Part shown: positions 42,765-51,856 of the stretch, piece after piece
Position numbering within the stretch: the first letter of the stretch is position 1
Layout: each line of letters begins with the position of its first letter
From: Ruminococcaceae bacterium UBA5406
GTDB lineage: Bacteria; Bacillota; Clostridia; Oscillospirales; Acutalibacteraceae
Length of the DNA stretch: 64,000 nucleotides
Assembly: GCA_002407675.1 (NCBI GenBank)
Contig: DHNW01000032.1
Coordinates: 186,001 to 250,000 of the forward strand
Reading direction: 5' to 3'
Notes under the pieces: generated by a model
What the model saw: the letters and a program-made list of their open reading frames with translations, nothing else
Databases searched by the model: none
What the model was told of the DNA's origin: nothing
Program-made: the position numbers and the translations under genes

Positions 42765-45338
42765 ATGAAAGTATTAGTATTGGACGGCAACAGCATCCTG
42801 AACCGGGCATTCTACGGCATCCGCCTTCTTACAACGAAAGAAGGCCTGTACACCAATGGAATTTACGGCTTTCTCACCATCTTCCACCGCCTGATGACGG
42901 AAACGGAGCCGGATGCCGTGGCCGTGGCATTTGATATGCGCGCCCCCACCTTCCGCCACAAGGAATACGCAGGCTACAAGGCAAACCGCAAGGGAATGCC
43001 GCCGGAACTGGCGCAGCAGATGCCCACGCTCAAGGAACTGCTCACTCTGCTCGGCTACCGGCTGGTGGAGTGCGAAGGATTTGAGGCAGACGATATTCTC
43101 GGCACGCTGGCAAAGACCTGCGAAGACGGCGGCTGCAGCTGCGTCCTCGCCACGGGAGACCGCGACAGCCTTCAGCTTGTTGCGCCGCACGTGACCGTTC
43201 GCCTCGCTTCCACCAAAATGGGGCAGCCGCTGGTCACCCTGTATGATGAAGAGAAAATCAAAATGGATTACGGCGTGACACCGAAGGAAATGATCGAGAT
43301 TAAGGCGCTTCAGGGCGATTCTTCCGACTGCATTCCCGGCGTGGCGGGAATCGGCCCAAAAGGCGCGGGACAGCTCATTCAGGCTTACCATTCCATCGAC
43401 TATATTTACGATCACCTCGATTCAATTGAGATCCGCGAAAACCTCCGCAAGAAACTTGCTGCCGGGAAGGAAAGCGCCTATTTGAGCCGCCGCCTTGGCA
43501 CGATCCGCACCGATGCGCCGATTGACACAGATCTGAAAAATTATATCCCCCATGGGCGTGATGCGGCGGCGGCCGCCCGCCTGATGGCAAAGCTCGAATT
43601 TTTCTCCCTCATTGAAAAACTCGGCCTCAGTACACCTGACACCCCGCAGGCGGAACAGCCGGAAAAAGGTTCTTCCGTCACTTTCGCCGAAACCGCGGAC
43701 GGATCCGCACTCCTGAAAAAGCTGAAAGAAACCGGGCGCGCCGATTTTACCGCGCAGACGGAGTCCGGGGCCGTCAGCGCCCTTTACGTTCGGATCGGAG
43801 ACACCGTCTGCCCCGTGACGGATGCGGAAACCATTCAGGCCATCCTCACGGACGGATCTATCCGCAAAAATACGCACAACATTAAACCGCTGTACGCCGC
43901 TATGGACCGGTCGGGCAAAGAGATTGCCGGCCCGGTGTTCGATACCATGCTGGCCGGATATCTGCTGAACCCGTCGGCTTCGGGGTATGAACCGCTCCGC
44001 CTTGCGCGGGAATACGGCGCCCCCGTCCCGGACGGCCTGCCGGAAGGTTCCGCCGGCGAAGCGGCCGTCATGCCTGCCCTTACGGACGCACTGGAGCGGA
44101 AAATCGCCGAAAACAGCCAAACCAGCCTCCTTGAAAAAATCGAACAGCCCCTCGCGCAGGTTCTCGCACGCATGGAAAATATCGGCTTTGCCGTGGACGC
44201 GGACGGAATCCGGTCATTCGGCGCAGCTCTGGACGGGAAAATCACAGAGCTTCAGCGGCAGATTTACGATACCGTCGGATATGAGTTCAATATCAATTCG
44301 CCTAAACAGCTCGGGGAAGCGCTGTTTGGCAAGCTGGGCCTGAAGCACGGCAAAAAGACGAAAACAGGCTGGTCCACCAGCGCCGCCACGCTGGAAAAGC
44401 TCCGCTACGAAAGCCCCGCCGTGGAACTTATCCTGAACTACCGCACACTGGCAAAGCTGAAATCCACCTACTGCGACGGCCTGCTCAAGGTGATTGCCCC
44501 GGACGGCCGGATCCATTCCAGCTTTAAACAGACCGAAACGCGCACGGGGCGCATCAGCTCTACAGAACCGAACTTGCAGAACATTCCCGTCCGCACAGAG
44601 CTGGGGCGCGAGATGCGGCGCTTCTTCGTCGCGCGGCCCGGCTGGGTTTTGGTAGACGCGGACTATTCACAGATTGAGCTGCGCGTCCTTGCCCACGTTG
44701 CCAACGACAAAAACATGATTCAGGCGTTCCGAGACGGCGACGACATCCACCGCCGCACGGCGGCGCAGGTGTTCCACATGCCGGAGCAGCTGGTCACCCC
44801 CCTGATGCGCAGCCGTGCCAAGGCGGTCAATTTCGGCATTGTATACGGTATCGGCGCGTTTTCGCTTTCCCACAACATTCACGTTTCCATGCGGGAGGCT
44901 CAGCAGTATATCGACGATTATCTCGCCCACTATTCCGGCATTCATGAATACATGAAGCGCGTGGTGGAGGAAGCCAAAGAAAAGGGCTACGCGGAAACCA
45001 TGTTCGGCCGCCGGCGCTATCTGCCGGAGCTGACCAGCTCCAACCACAACCTGCGGGCGTTCGGCGAACGCGTTGCGCGCAACATGCCCATCCAGGGCAC
45101 GGCGGCGGACATTATTAAGATCGCCATGATCCGAGTGGAGCGCCGCCTGAAACAGGAACACATGAAATCCCGGCTGATTTTGCAGGTACACGATGAACTG
45201 ATTGTCGAGTCTCCGGAAGGAGAAGCCGAAAAGGCCGCCGCCCTGCTGACCGAAGAAATGCAGGGAGCCGTTTCCCTCTCGGTTCCGCTGACCGCTGAGG
45301 CAAAAGCCGGCCGCACATGGTACGAGGCCAAGGCTTAA
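42765..45338 (+). CDS. polA: DNA polymerase I
   Basis: The 857-aa repair and replication polymerase has three regions. Residues 1 to about 290 are the 5'-3' exonuclease (LVLDGNSILNRAFYG, VAFDMRAPTFRHKEYAGYKA, ALQGDSSDCIPGVAGIGPKGA). About 300-480 is a 3'-5' exonuclease-like fold. The rest is the polymerase: QTETRTGRISSTEPNLQNIP, VDADYSQIELRVLAHVA, RSRAKAVNFGIVYGIGAF and LQVHDELIVE. In the proofreading region the Asp-x-Glu metal motif is absent (ADFTAQTESG aligns there), so proofreading is probably inactive, as in Taq and Bacillus. The start ATG follows GGAGGGG. Confidence 0.96.
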   Translation: MKVLVLDGNSILNRAFYGIRLLTTKEGLYTNGIYGFLTIFHRLMTETEPDAVAVAFDMRAPTFRHKEYAGYKANRKGMPPELAQQMPTLKELLTLLGYRLVECEGFEADDILGTLAKTCEDGGCSCVLATGDRDSLQLVAPHVTVRLASTKMGQPLVTLYDEEKIKMDYGVTPKEMIEIKALQGDSSDCIPGVAGIGPKGAGQLIQAYHSIDYIYDHLDSIEIRENLRKKLAAGKESAYLSRRLGTIRTDAPIDTDLKNYIPHGRDAAAAARLMAKLEFFSLIEKLGLSTPDTPQAEQPEKGSSVTFAETADGSALLKKLKETGRADFTAQTESGAVSALYVRIGDTVCPVTDAETIQAILTDGSIRKNTHNIKPLYAAMDRSGKEIAGPVFDTMLAGYLLNPSASGYEPLRLAREYGAPVPDGLPEGSAGEAAVMPALTDALERKIAENSQTSLLEKIEQPLAQVLARMENIGFAVDADGIRSFGAALDGKITELQRQIYDTVGYEFNINSPKQLGEALFGKLGLKHGKKTKTGWSTSAATLEKLRYESPAVELILNYRTLAKLKSTYCDGLLKVIAPDGRIHSSFKQTETRTGRISSTEPNLQNIPVRTELGREMRRFFVARPGWVLVDADYSQIELRVLAHVANDKNMIQAFRDGDDIHRRTAAQVFHMPEQLVTPLMRSRAKAVNFGIVYGIGAFSLSHNIHVSMREAQQYIDDYLAHYSGIHEYMKRVVEEAKEKGYAETMFGRRRYLPELTSSNHNLRAFGERVARNMPIQGTAADIIKIAMIRVERRLKQEHMKSRLILQVHDELIVESPEGEAEKAAALLTEEMQGAVSLSVPLTAEAKAGRTWYEAKA

Positions 45339-45354
45339 GACAGAAGGAGCAAAA

Positions 45355-45831
45355 ATGAATTTCTTTTTTGTCTTTCAGAATAAGACGTATAACCAAGAAA
45401 GAAATGGTGAATACCTTTGGGCACCGAAAGGACCTTGCGCACATTGGAAAAATCTTAACCTGGTAAAAAAGGGAGATATCACTTTTCATAGTTATTATGG
45501 CAATTTAGTAGCTCTTAGCATTGCCAAATCGGATTGCTTTGAAGCAAATCAGCCTATTGAATTACAAAGAGAGCACCATTGGGAAAATGATGGACGGAGA
45601 GTAAATTGTAATTATTTTATTGTACCAAACCCGATTCCGTTTGCAGATTATAAAGAACAGATCCTACGACGTCAACCAAAAAAATATGCACCGTTCAATC
45701 GATTGGGAAGAGGAAATTCAGGATATTTTTACATTTTAAATCGTCAAACCGCTGATTTTCTATTGGAAAAATTGTCACTGCAAAATTCTAATTTTGTAGA
45801 TACCTTTAAAAAAACAGCCTTGGAAATATAG
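45355..45831 (+). CDS. PUA/EVE-like domain protein, AT-rich insertion
   Basis: The 158-aa protein starts MNFFFVFQNKTYNQERNGEY, then LWAPKG, KKGDITFHSYYGNLVALSIA and KYAPFNRLGRGNSGYFYILN. This resembles the small N-terminal domain joined to HNH nucleases in some Firmicutes, related to the EVE/PUA group that senses modified bases. That relation is from memory and not certain. The gene is clearly AT-rich next to polA, and it sits 16 bp after the polA stop with its own AAGGAG site. A stand-alone reader or antitoxin-like role is possible. Confidence 0.55.
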   Translation: MNFFFVFQNKTYNQERNGEYLWAPKGPCAHWKNLNLVKKGDITFHSYYGNLVALSIAKSDCFEANQPIELQREHHWENDGRRVNCNYFIVPNPIPFADYKEQILRRQPKKYAPFNRLGRGNSGYFYILNRQTADFLLEKLSLQNSNFVDTFKKTALEI

Positions 45832-45851
45832 TCCTTTTTATGGGGGTATTC

Positions 45852-46691
45852 ATGATCTTTGTTTGCCCAATTTGTAACAAATCTTTATCACTTACAAATG
45901 AGAACCGTTCTGCTATTTGTGAAAATGGTCACTGCTTTGATTTTGCAAAAGAAGGGTACCTTTATCTTCTTCCGCCAAATAAAAAGCATTCCAAATCCCC
46001 GGGCGACGACAAACAGATGGTAGCGGCGCGCCGCCGGTTCCTGGAAGCGGGGTATTACGGCCTTTTCAGCAGCGCGCTGAACCGTTTGGCAGAAAAATAT
46101 CTATCCGGGCTAAAAAATCCCGTGGTGCTTGACGCGGGCTGCGGCGAGGGGTATTATACGGGCAGGCTGTTCCGTTTTCTTTCCGAGCATAGCCTGAATC
46201 CCGAAGCATACGGATTTGACATCTCGAAAACCGCTGTGCGGCTGGCCGCAAAAAAATACCGGGAAATTTCGTTTGCCGTCGCCAGCACGTTTGGCATCCC
46301 GGTGCTTTCCGGTTCCGCCGACCTTGTCACCGATGTATTCGCCCCCATTGTCCCTTCGGAACTGAACCGCGTCCTCAGGCCAGGCGGAGTGATGATCCTT
46401 GCCGTACCGGGCAAGCGTCATTTGTACGGTCTGAAACAGATCCTGTACGACGAGCCCTACGAAAACGAAACCCGCGAAACGGAGTACCCCGGATTCCGGT
46501 TTCAGGAGCGTGTCCCCGTCGAGGGGAAACTCTGCACGGAAGATCCCGGTGTTATGCGCGATTTGTTCGCCATGACCCCTTATTTCTGGAAAACGCCGAA
46601 AGGCGGCTGCGAAAGGCTGGAAAAAGCCGGAAAGCTGGAAACGGAAATCCGGTTTGATTTCCTGATTTACCGAAAGGCGGCAGAAGCATGA
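45852..46691 (+). CDS. 23S rRNA (guanine-N1)-methyltransferase, RlmA type
   Basis: The 279-aa enzyme begins with a zinc ribbon (CPIC at residues 5-8, CENGHCFDFAKEGYLYLLPP) followed by a SAM-dependent fold (VVLDAGCGEGYYTGRLF, VTDVFAPIVPSELNRVLRPGG). RlmA proteins methylate G745 or G748 of 23S rRNA; the Gram-positive form can confer macrolide tolerance. The start MIFVCPIC at 45852 is chosen because GGGGG lies 5 nt upstream. The first 50 or so codons are AT-rich like the gene before; the remainder matches the chromosome. Confidence 0.85.
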   Translation: MIFVCPICNKSLSLTNENRSAICENGHCFDFAKEGYLYLLPPNKKHSKSPGDDKQMVAARRRFLEAGYYGLFSSALNRLAEKYLSGLKNPVVLDAGCGEGYYTGRLFRFLSEHSLNPEAYGFDISKTAVRLAAKKYREISFAVASTFGIPVLSGSADLVTDVFAPIVPSELNRVLRPGGVMILAVPGKRHLYGLKQILYDEPYENETRETEYPGFRFQERVPVEGKLCTEDPGVMRDLFAMTPYFWKTPKGGCERLEKAGKLETEIRFDFLIYRKAAEA

Positions 46692-47863
46692 ACAAGCGGA
46701 AAGCATTTGTCAGCTTTGTGAAAACGGAAAGCGTCCTGTTTCTCATTGCGGTTACACTCCTTGCGCTGCTGATCCGGGGGAAGTTTCTTCCCTTTGAATC
46801 CTGTGACTACCACCAGTTTCTGCAGGGATGGTTTTCCACTTTGAAAGAAAACGGCGGCCTGCAGGCCGTCGGGATGAATATCGGCGACTACATGCCTCCC
46901 TATTTTTACCTTCTGGCCCTGCTGACCTATCTGCCCGCACGCGGCCTGTACCTTATTAAATTTTTGTCGTTTGCAGCCGATATTGTTATGGCTTTGTACG
47001 CCCGGCGCATTGTCCGCCTGCAATACCCGGAATTCTGGGGAGAGATCGCCTACGCGGTTGTTCTTCTTCTGCCCAGCGTGATTCTGAACTCCGCCGCGTG
47101 GGGGCAGTGTGATTCCATTTACACCGCCGCGCTTCTCGCCTGCGTGTATTACGTCATGACGGATCGGCAGTACGCTGCCGTCACCGCATTTTCCATCGCG
47201 TTTGTGTTCAAGCTCCAGGCCGTGTTTCTCGCGCCGTTCCTGCTTCTGATGCTCCTGCGGCGCAAGATTCAATGGCGCAGCCTGCTGATTCTGCCCGCCG
47301 TTTACCTGGCCTCCATCCTGCCTGCCGCTCTGATGGGACGGGATTTTGGGGAGCTTCTCACCGTTTATTTCCGGCAGGCGCGCCAATACAGCAATATTTC
47401 TATGTACCTGCCGAACCTTTCGGTTTGGTACCCAAAGGATACGTCCGTAACGGCAGGGGCCTGGATCGCCGCAGCTGCCGTCGCCGCCACGCTGATCTCC
47501 GTTCTGTGGCTCAACAGCCGGAAATTCGACCTGAACCATAAAATGCTGGTTTCGCTGGCGCTTCTTTCCGTCCTCTTTGTCCCGTACATCCTGCCGTATA
47601 TGCATGAACGGTACTTTTACCCGGCTGACGTTCTTTCCGTCATTTTTGCATTCTATTTTCCGGAGAAACTCTATGTTCCGGTTATCACGGTGTTCAGCTC
47701 CACCTATGTCGTATGCCACAATTTGTTTGGTGCCCATTTTCTTAATATTAAGCTTCTTTCGGTTCTGATGCTGTTCTGCCTGCTGTGGGTTGCGGTCAGC
47801 ACCATTTACTTTTCGAGGGATGAAAAGATCGGACAGGTGGTCCGCCGTAAATGGAAGAGCTGA
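46688..47863 (+). CDS. GT-C type membrane glycosyltransferase (Gpi18/mannosyltransferase-like)
   Basis: The 391-aa protein has about ten transmembrane helices. An acidic first loop (FESCDYHQFLQGWF) and NSAAWGQCDSIYTAALLA with the WGQxD phrase match the COG5542-type integral-membrane sugar transferases, which use polyprenyl-phosphate sugars. It should act at the cell envelope. The start overlaps the upstream stop by 4 bp (ATGA), and its 3' end overlaps rimI by 13 bp. Acceptor and sugar unknown. Confidence 0.75.
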   Translation: MNKRKAFVSFVKTESVLFLIAVTLLALLIRGKFLPFESCDYHQFLQGWFSTLKENGGLQAVGMNIGDYMPPYFYLLALLTYLPARGLYLIKFLSFAADIVMALYARRIVRLQYPEFWGEIAYAVVLLLPSVILNSAAWGQCDSIYTAALLACVYYVMTDRQYAAVTAFSIAFVFKLQAVFLAPFLLLMLLRRKIQWRSLLILPAVYLASILPAALMGRDFGELLTVYFRQARQYSNISMYLPNLSVWYPKDTSVTAGAWIAAAAVAATLISVLWLNSRKFDLNHKMLVSLALLSVLFVPYILPYMHERYFYPADVLSVIFAFYFPEKLYVPVITVFSSTYVVCHNLFGAHFLNIKLLSVLMLFCLLWVAVSTIYFSRDEKIGQVVRRKWKS

Positions 47864-48330
47864 AAATCGTACCGATGGCGGAACGCCATCTGGATGACCT
47901 TGCGGAACTGGAGCGAATCTGTTTTTCGCAGCCGTGGACGCGCGCCGGCCTTGCGGCAGAGCTGGGAAACCCAGCGGCCGTTTTCGCCGTGGCGGAGCGG
48001 AACGGGGAAACGGCGGGTTACGCGGGGATGCACCGTGTAGTGGACGAATGCTATGTAGACAACGTCGCCGTTCTTCCCCGGCACCGCCGGAAAGGAACCG
48101 CCCGCATGCTGATGGAATTCCTGATTAACAGCGCCCGGGAAAACGGGGCGAAGTTTATTACGCTGGAAGTTCGGCCCTCCAACACGGGGGCTTTGGCACT
48201 GTATAAAAGCCTTGGGTTCCGCGAAGCGGGCCGCCGCAGGAATTTCTACCGGCTTCCGGCTGAAGACGCGCTGATCCTGACACTGTTTTTCAGCTCCGAC
48301 GCCCATGAAAAGCAAATCGAAAAAACATAG
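47851..48330 (+). CDS. rimI: Ribosomal protein S18-alanine N-acetyltransferase
   Basis: The 159-aa GNAT protein has DLAELERICFSQPWTRAGLAAE, ECYVDNVAVLPRHRRKGTARMLMEF and a closing SNTGALALYKSLGFREAGRRRNFY. These are specific RimI phrases. It acetylates the N-terminus of ribosomal protein S18. It lies two genes before tsaD, a common cluster, though tsaB and tsaE are absent here. Confidence 0.9.
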   Translation: MEELKIVPMAERHLDDLAELERICFSQPWTRAGLAAELGNPAAVFAVAERNGETAGYAGMHRVVDECYVDNVAVLPRHRRKGTARMLMEFLINSARENGAKFITLEVRPSNTGALALYKSLGFREAGRRRNFYRLPAEDALILTLFFSSDAHEKQIEKT

Positions 48331-48346
48331 AAAAGAGGAAACGGAT

Positions 48347-48574
48347 ATGTCAAAACGCGAAGTGCGCCTGCTGGCGCTGGCTTGTACTTTTTTCGGGATT
48401 GTCCTTGGATTTCTGCTTTCACCGATCAAAAGCGGCGTAAACGTAACCTGCGGGAACAACAACCACCTGGCGCCCAGCCATATTGACAGGAAAAAAGGGC
48501 GCAGTCCGGTTTCTGGCCGGTCGAATCCAAAAGAGGCTTCCGGTGCGCAGGGAGAAAAGAATACAAATAGCTGA
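48347..48574 (+). CDS. Small single-pass membrane protein
   Basis: The 75-aa protein has one N-terminal hydrophobic helix (VRLLALACTFFGIVLGFLLS) after a short basic stretch, then a hydrophilic tail with VTCGNNNH and a Lys/Ser-rich end. It would be anchored in the membrane with its tail outside or inside. The start MSKREV at 48347 follows GAGGAA; an upstream ATG at 48305 overlaps the rimI gene. Located between rimI and tsaD. Function unknown. Confidence 0.6.
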   Translation: MSKREVRLLALACTFFGIVLGFLLSPIKSGVNVTCGNNNHLAPSHIDRKKGRSPVSGRSNPKEASGAQGEKNTNS

Positions 48575-48605
48575 CAGAACAAAAATTTGCTTTAGGGGAA
48601 TCGGA

Positions 48606-49640
48606 ATGAAGATACTGGGAATTGAAAGCTCCTGCGATGAAACCGCCGCGGCGGTTGTGGAAGACGGCCGGACCGTTCTTTCCAATGTAGTCGCTTCACA
48701 GGTAGATGAACATAAACTCTACGGCGGCGTGGTGCCTGAAATTGCCTCGCGCCGGCACTGCGAGGCAATTGTCGGCGTGGTGCAGAAAGCCCTCGGCGAC
48801 GCCGGGACAACCCTGGACGAGATCAGTGCGGTTGCCGTCACCTACGCACCCGGACTGATCGGCGCGCTGCTGGTCGGCGTTAATTTTGCCAAAGGGCTTG
48901 CACTGGCCGCTGAAAAGCCGCTGGTGCCCGTCCATCATCTTCGCTCGCACATTGCGGCCAACTACCTTGCATTTCCGGAACTGGAGCCACCATTTCTGTG
49001 CCTGGTGGTTTCCGGCGGCCATACCCACATTGTGGAAGTGCAGGATTACACAAAATTCCGGGTGCTGGGACGCACCCGGGACGACGCGGCGGGTGAAGCG
49101 TTCGACAAGGCGGCGCGCGCCATGGGCATTCCGTACCCAGGCGGTGTAGAACTGGATAAAATTGCCGAACACGGGAATGATAAAGCCTACCCCATGCCCC
49201 GTCCCTCTGTGGACGGCGCCCCGTATGACTTTAGCTTTTCCGGCCTGAAAACGAGCGCTATCAACCTGATTCACAACACTCGGCAGCGCGGCGAAACCCT
49301 CAATGTTCCCGACCTTGCCGCCTCTTACCGCAAAGCCGTCGTTGACTGCCTGACGCGCAACTTTTTCGCTGCGGCACGCGACACCGGCGCCAAAAAACTG
49401 GCCATTGCAGGCGGGGTATCTGCAAACGCCCTTCTGCGCCGAACTCTGGAGCATGAATGCCGGGTAAAAGGGCTCGCATTTTACCGCCCGCAGCTTTCTT
49501 TCTGCGGCGACAATGGGGCCATGGTGGGCTCACAGGGTTACTATGAATTCCGGGCCGGGCATACCGCGGGGCCGGAATTGAATGCTTTTGCGGAAATGCC
49601 GGTAGAACAAAACGAATATGTTTTGCATAATACGCCTTGA
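48606..49640 (+). CDS. tsaD: tRNA N6-adenosine threonylcarbamoyltransferase
   Basis: The 344-aa enzyme transfers threonylcarbamoyl to A37 of ANN-decoding tRNAs. It has GIESSCDETAAAVVEDG, the metal-binding HHLRSHIAANYLA, VSGGHTHIVEV, DDAAGEAFDKAARAMG and the late GGVSANALLRR. The start at MKILGIESSCDE (48606) is followed by a complete family-length protein; the open frame upstream overlaps the small membrane gene and is not conserved. TsaB and TsaE partners are not in this window. Confidence 0.97.
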   Translation: MKILGIESSCDETAAAVVEDGRTVLSNVVASQVDEHKLYGGVVPEIASRRHCEAIVGVVQKALGDAGTTLDEISAVAVTYAPGLIGALLVGVNFAKGLALAAEKPLVPVHHLRSHIAANYLAFPELEPPFLCLVVSGGHTHIVEVQDYTKFRVLGRTRDDAAGEAFDKAARAMGIPYPGGVELDKIAEHGNDKAYPMPRPSVDGAPYDFSFSGLKTSAINLIHNTRQRGETLNVPDLAASYRKAVVDCLTRNFFAAARDTGAKKLAIAGGVSANALLRRTLEHECRVKGLAFYRPQLSFCGDNGAMVGSQGYYEFRAGHTAGPELNAFAEMPVEQNEYVLHNTP

Positions 49641-49842
49641 TGTTATGCAAAACAAGAAAATTTATTTTTCTTCGCCGCCTATATTTCTGCGTAAAATTTT
49701 CATAAAAATCTAACCAAAAATTAAAAAATATCAGAAATTGATAGAAAATTAACAATTTAATTCTTTTATCGTTTAATGAATCAAAAAATAAAGTGTATTA
49801 TTGTATTAATTTCAATAGGCCATTGGGCCGAAAGGAGAAATT
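49641..49842 (+). promoter_or_regulatory. AT-rich leader of the PEPCK gene
   Basis: About 200 bp of strongly AT-rich sequence hold no gene. A small GGCC-ATT-GGCC hairpin lies just before the AAAGGAG ribosome site. No convincing -35/-10 pair could be picked out among many AT-rich candidates. Confidence 0.35.
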
Positions 49843-51606
49843 ATGACGCAGAATCAATCGGTATTGGAATGGATCCAGAAAATGAAAGAGCTGGTCTGCC
49901 CAGACAAAGTGCTGTGGATAGACGGTTCCAACGAGCAAATTGAAGCTCTGAGGGCTGAAGCCTGCAAAACTGGCGAAATGATTAAACTGAACCAGGAAAA
50001 GCTGCCGAACTGCTACCTGCACCGCACGGCGGTGAATGACGTTGCGCGCGTAGAGGGGCGCACGTTTATCTGCTCCCGCAAAGAAGAAGACGCTGGCCCG
50101 ACCAACAATTGGATGGAGCCGCAGAAAGCCTATAAAATGCTGTACGACATCGCCAGGGGAAGTTACAAAGGGCGCACAATGTACGTCATCCCTTACTCGA
50201 TGGGCCCGGTTGGATCACCGTTTTCAAAAATCGGCATTGAGCTGACCGATTCAATTTATGTTGTACTGAACATGTCCATCATGACCCGTGTAGGGACCAA
50301 AGTAATGGAAGCACTTGGCAACAGCTCCGACTGGGTGCGCGGACTCCACTGCAAATGCCAGATCGACGCCGAAAAGCGTTACATCTGCCACTTCCCGGAA
50401 GACAACACCATTATTTCCGTCAACTCCGGCTACGGCGGAAATGTGCTGCTGGGCAAAAAGTGCTTTGCTCTCCGCATTGCTTCTTACCTGGGCAAAAATG
50501 AGGGCTGGATGGCCGAGCATATGCTGATTCTCGGAATCCAGAATCCGAAGGGCGAAATCCACTATGTGGCGGCTGCATTCCCGTCCGCCTGCGGCAAGAC
50601 GAACCTTGCTATGCTGATTCCGCCGGAAGTTTACCGCAAAAAGGGCTATAAAGCCTGGACGGTAGGCGACGACATTGCCTGGATGCGCATCGGCCCGGAC
50701 GGCCGCCTGTGGGCTGTAAACCCCGAAAACGGATTCTTCGGTGTCGCCCCCGGCACCAACGAAAAATCCAACCCGAATGCCTTGGCAACCACAAAGTCCG
50801 GCACGATCTTTACCAATGTTGCGCTGAATAAAGACAACATGACCCCGTGGTGGGAAGGCCTCGACCACAATCCGCCGAAAAACGGCGTGGACTGGACCGG
50901 AAAACCGTGGGACGGCACCATTTCCAAGGAAAAGGGTGCCCATCCAAACAGCCGCTTTACCGCACCTTCAAGGAACTGCCCGTGCCTCAGCTCAGAGTTT
51001 GACAGTGCAAACGGTGTTCCGATTTCCGCCATTATTTTCGGCGGCCGCCGCGCTCACACAACCCCGCTGGTTTATCAGTCCCGTGACTGGAACAACGGTG
51101 TGTTCGTCGGCTCCATCATGGCTTCTGAAACAACTGCTGCCGCCACAGGCGCCGTCGGTGTTATCCGCCGTGATCCAATGGCCATGCTGCCATTCTGCGG
51201 CTACAACATGGGCGACTATTTCCAGCACTGGATCGATATGGGCAAGCGCCTCGGCAGCAAAGCTCCGAAGATCTTTAATGTCAACTGGTTCCGCGTGGAT
51301 AACGACGGCCACTTTATTTGGCCGGGATTCGGCGACAACATACGCGTAGTGGACTGGATTCTGAAGCGCTGCGCAGGTACGGTAGACGCTGTGGAAACCC
51401 CCATCGGATATGTGCCAAAAGCGGAAGATATCAACCTGGAAGGCCTGGATCTCAGCCGCAATACCCTGAAAGACATCTTAAACGTAGACAAGGCCGAATG
51501 GTCGAAGGAAGCTGACGGCATTGAAGAATTTTATAAGAAATTCGGTAACAAGCTGCCGACAGAACTTCGCAGTGAGCTGAACAATCTTCAGGCAAAACTG
51601 AAATAA
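49843..51606 (+). CDS. pckG: Phosphoenolpyruvate carboxykinase (GTP)
   Basis: The 587-aa cytosolic enzyme interconverts oxaloacetate and PEP with GTP/GDP. It shows the P-loop with active-site Cys FPSACGKTNLAML, the Mn2+ site VGDDIAWMRIGPDG, the APSRNCPCLSSEFD segment and FGGRRAHTTPLVYQ. These are GTP-class signatures, distinct from the ATP-class PckA. In fermentative Clostridia it may run toward oxaloacetate and CO2 fixation rather than gluconeogenesis; direction is an inference. Own terminator at 51639. Confidence 0.96.
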   Translation: MTQNQSVLEWIQKMKELVCPDKVLWIDGSNEQIEALRAEACKTGEMIKLNQEKLPNCYLHRTAVNDVARVEGRTFICSRKEEDAGPTNNWMEPQKAYKMLYDIARGSYKGRTMYVIPYSMGPVGSPFSKIGIELTDSIYVVLNMSIMTRVGTKVMEALGNSSDWVRGLHCKCQIDAEKRYICHFPEDNTIISVNSGYGGNVLLGKKCFALRIASYLGKNEGWMAEHMLILGIQNPKGEIHYVAAAFPSACGKTNLAMLIPPEVYRKKGYKAWTVGDDIAWMRIGPDGRLWAVNPENGFFGVAPGTNEKSNPNALATTKSGTIFTNVALNKDNMTPWWEGLDHNPPKNGVDWTGKPWDGTISKEKGAHPNSRFTAPSRNCPCLSSEFDSANGVPISAIIFGGRRAHTTPLVYQSRDWNNGVFVGSIMASETTAAATGAVGVIRRDPMAMLPFCGYNMGDYFQHWIDMGKRLGSKAPKIFNVNWFRVDNDGHFIWPGFGDNIRVVDWILKRCAGTVDAVETPIGYVPKAEDINLEGLDLSRNTLKDILNVDKAEWSKEADGIEEFYKKFGNKLPTELRSELNNLQAKLK

Positions 51607-51638
51607 TCTCTTCAAAACTCTTCGAAACATTTAAATTT

Positions 51639-51677
51639 AGAAACCGCGGAATAATGAATTTCCGTGGTTTCTTTTTA
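51639..51677 (+). terminator. pckG terminator
   Basis: AGAAACCGCGGAA and TTCCGTGGTTTCT form a 13-bp stem with one wobble pair, followed by TTTTTATA. Confidence 0.9.
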
Positions 51678-51745
51678 TATTTTTCCTCTTTGTGCTTCTG
51701 GGATGGGCTATATTCGGTGCATATTCAAAAAGTATGAATAATTTG

Positions 51746-51773
51746 TTGCAAAATTTATAAATTTGTGTAAATA
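51746..51773 (+). promoter_or_regulatory. Candidate promoter of the NCS2 permease gene
   Basis: TTGCAA and TAAATA are spaced 16 bp apart, with TG upstream of the -10, giving a leader of about 90 nt. Confidence 0.5.
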
Positions 51774-51793
51774 ACATCTTGCGTTCTCCTTAT

Positions 51794-51856
51794 GAAGTCC
51801 TTATACTAGAAGTATCGTCTTCGTCTCCCGGCAAAACATTGTCGGGCAATTTTTAT
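51794..51856 (+). promoter_or_regulatory. Attenuator-like leader of the NCS2 permease
   Basis: The leader holds a hairpin (ATACT 51803-51807, AGTAT 51811-51815, extended outward by GAAG/CTTC). An intrinsic terminator follows (CCCGGCAA 51827-51834, TTGTCGGG 51839-51846, then CAATTTTTATTT) just before the CCGGAGGA ribosome site. This is the layout of a regulated terminator. I could not match a purine (guanine/adenine) aptamer core, so the ligand or factor is unknown. Confidence 0.5.

Noticed and set aside
46667..47737. A 356-codon minus-strand open frame opposite the GT-C gene
   Set aside because: Low-complexity charged product with no start signal; the plus-strand gene has clear transmembrane periodicity and overlaps its neighbours as operon genes do.
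48305..48346. Upstream ATG for the small membrane protein before tsaD
   Set aside because: It overlaps rimI and lacks a ribosome site; the ATG at 48347 has GAGGAA in place.
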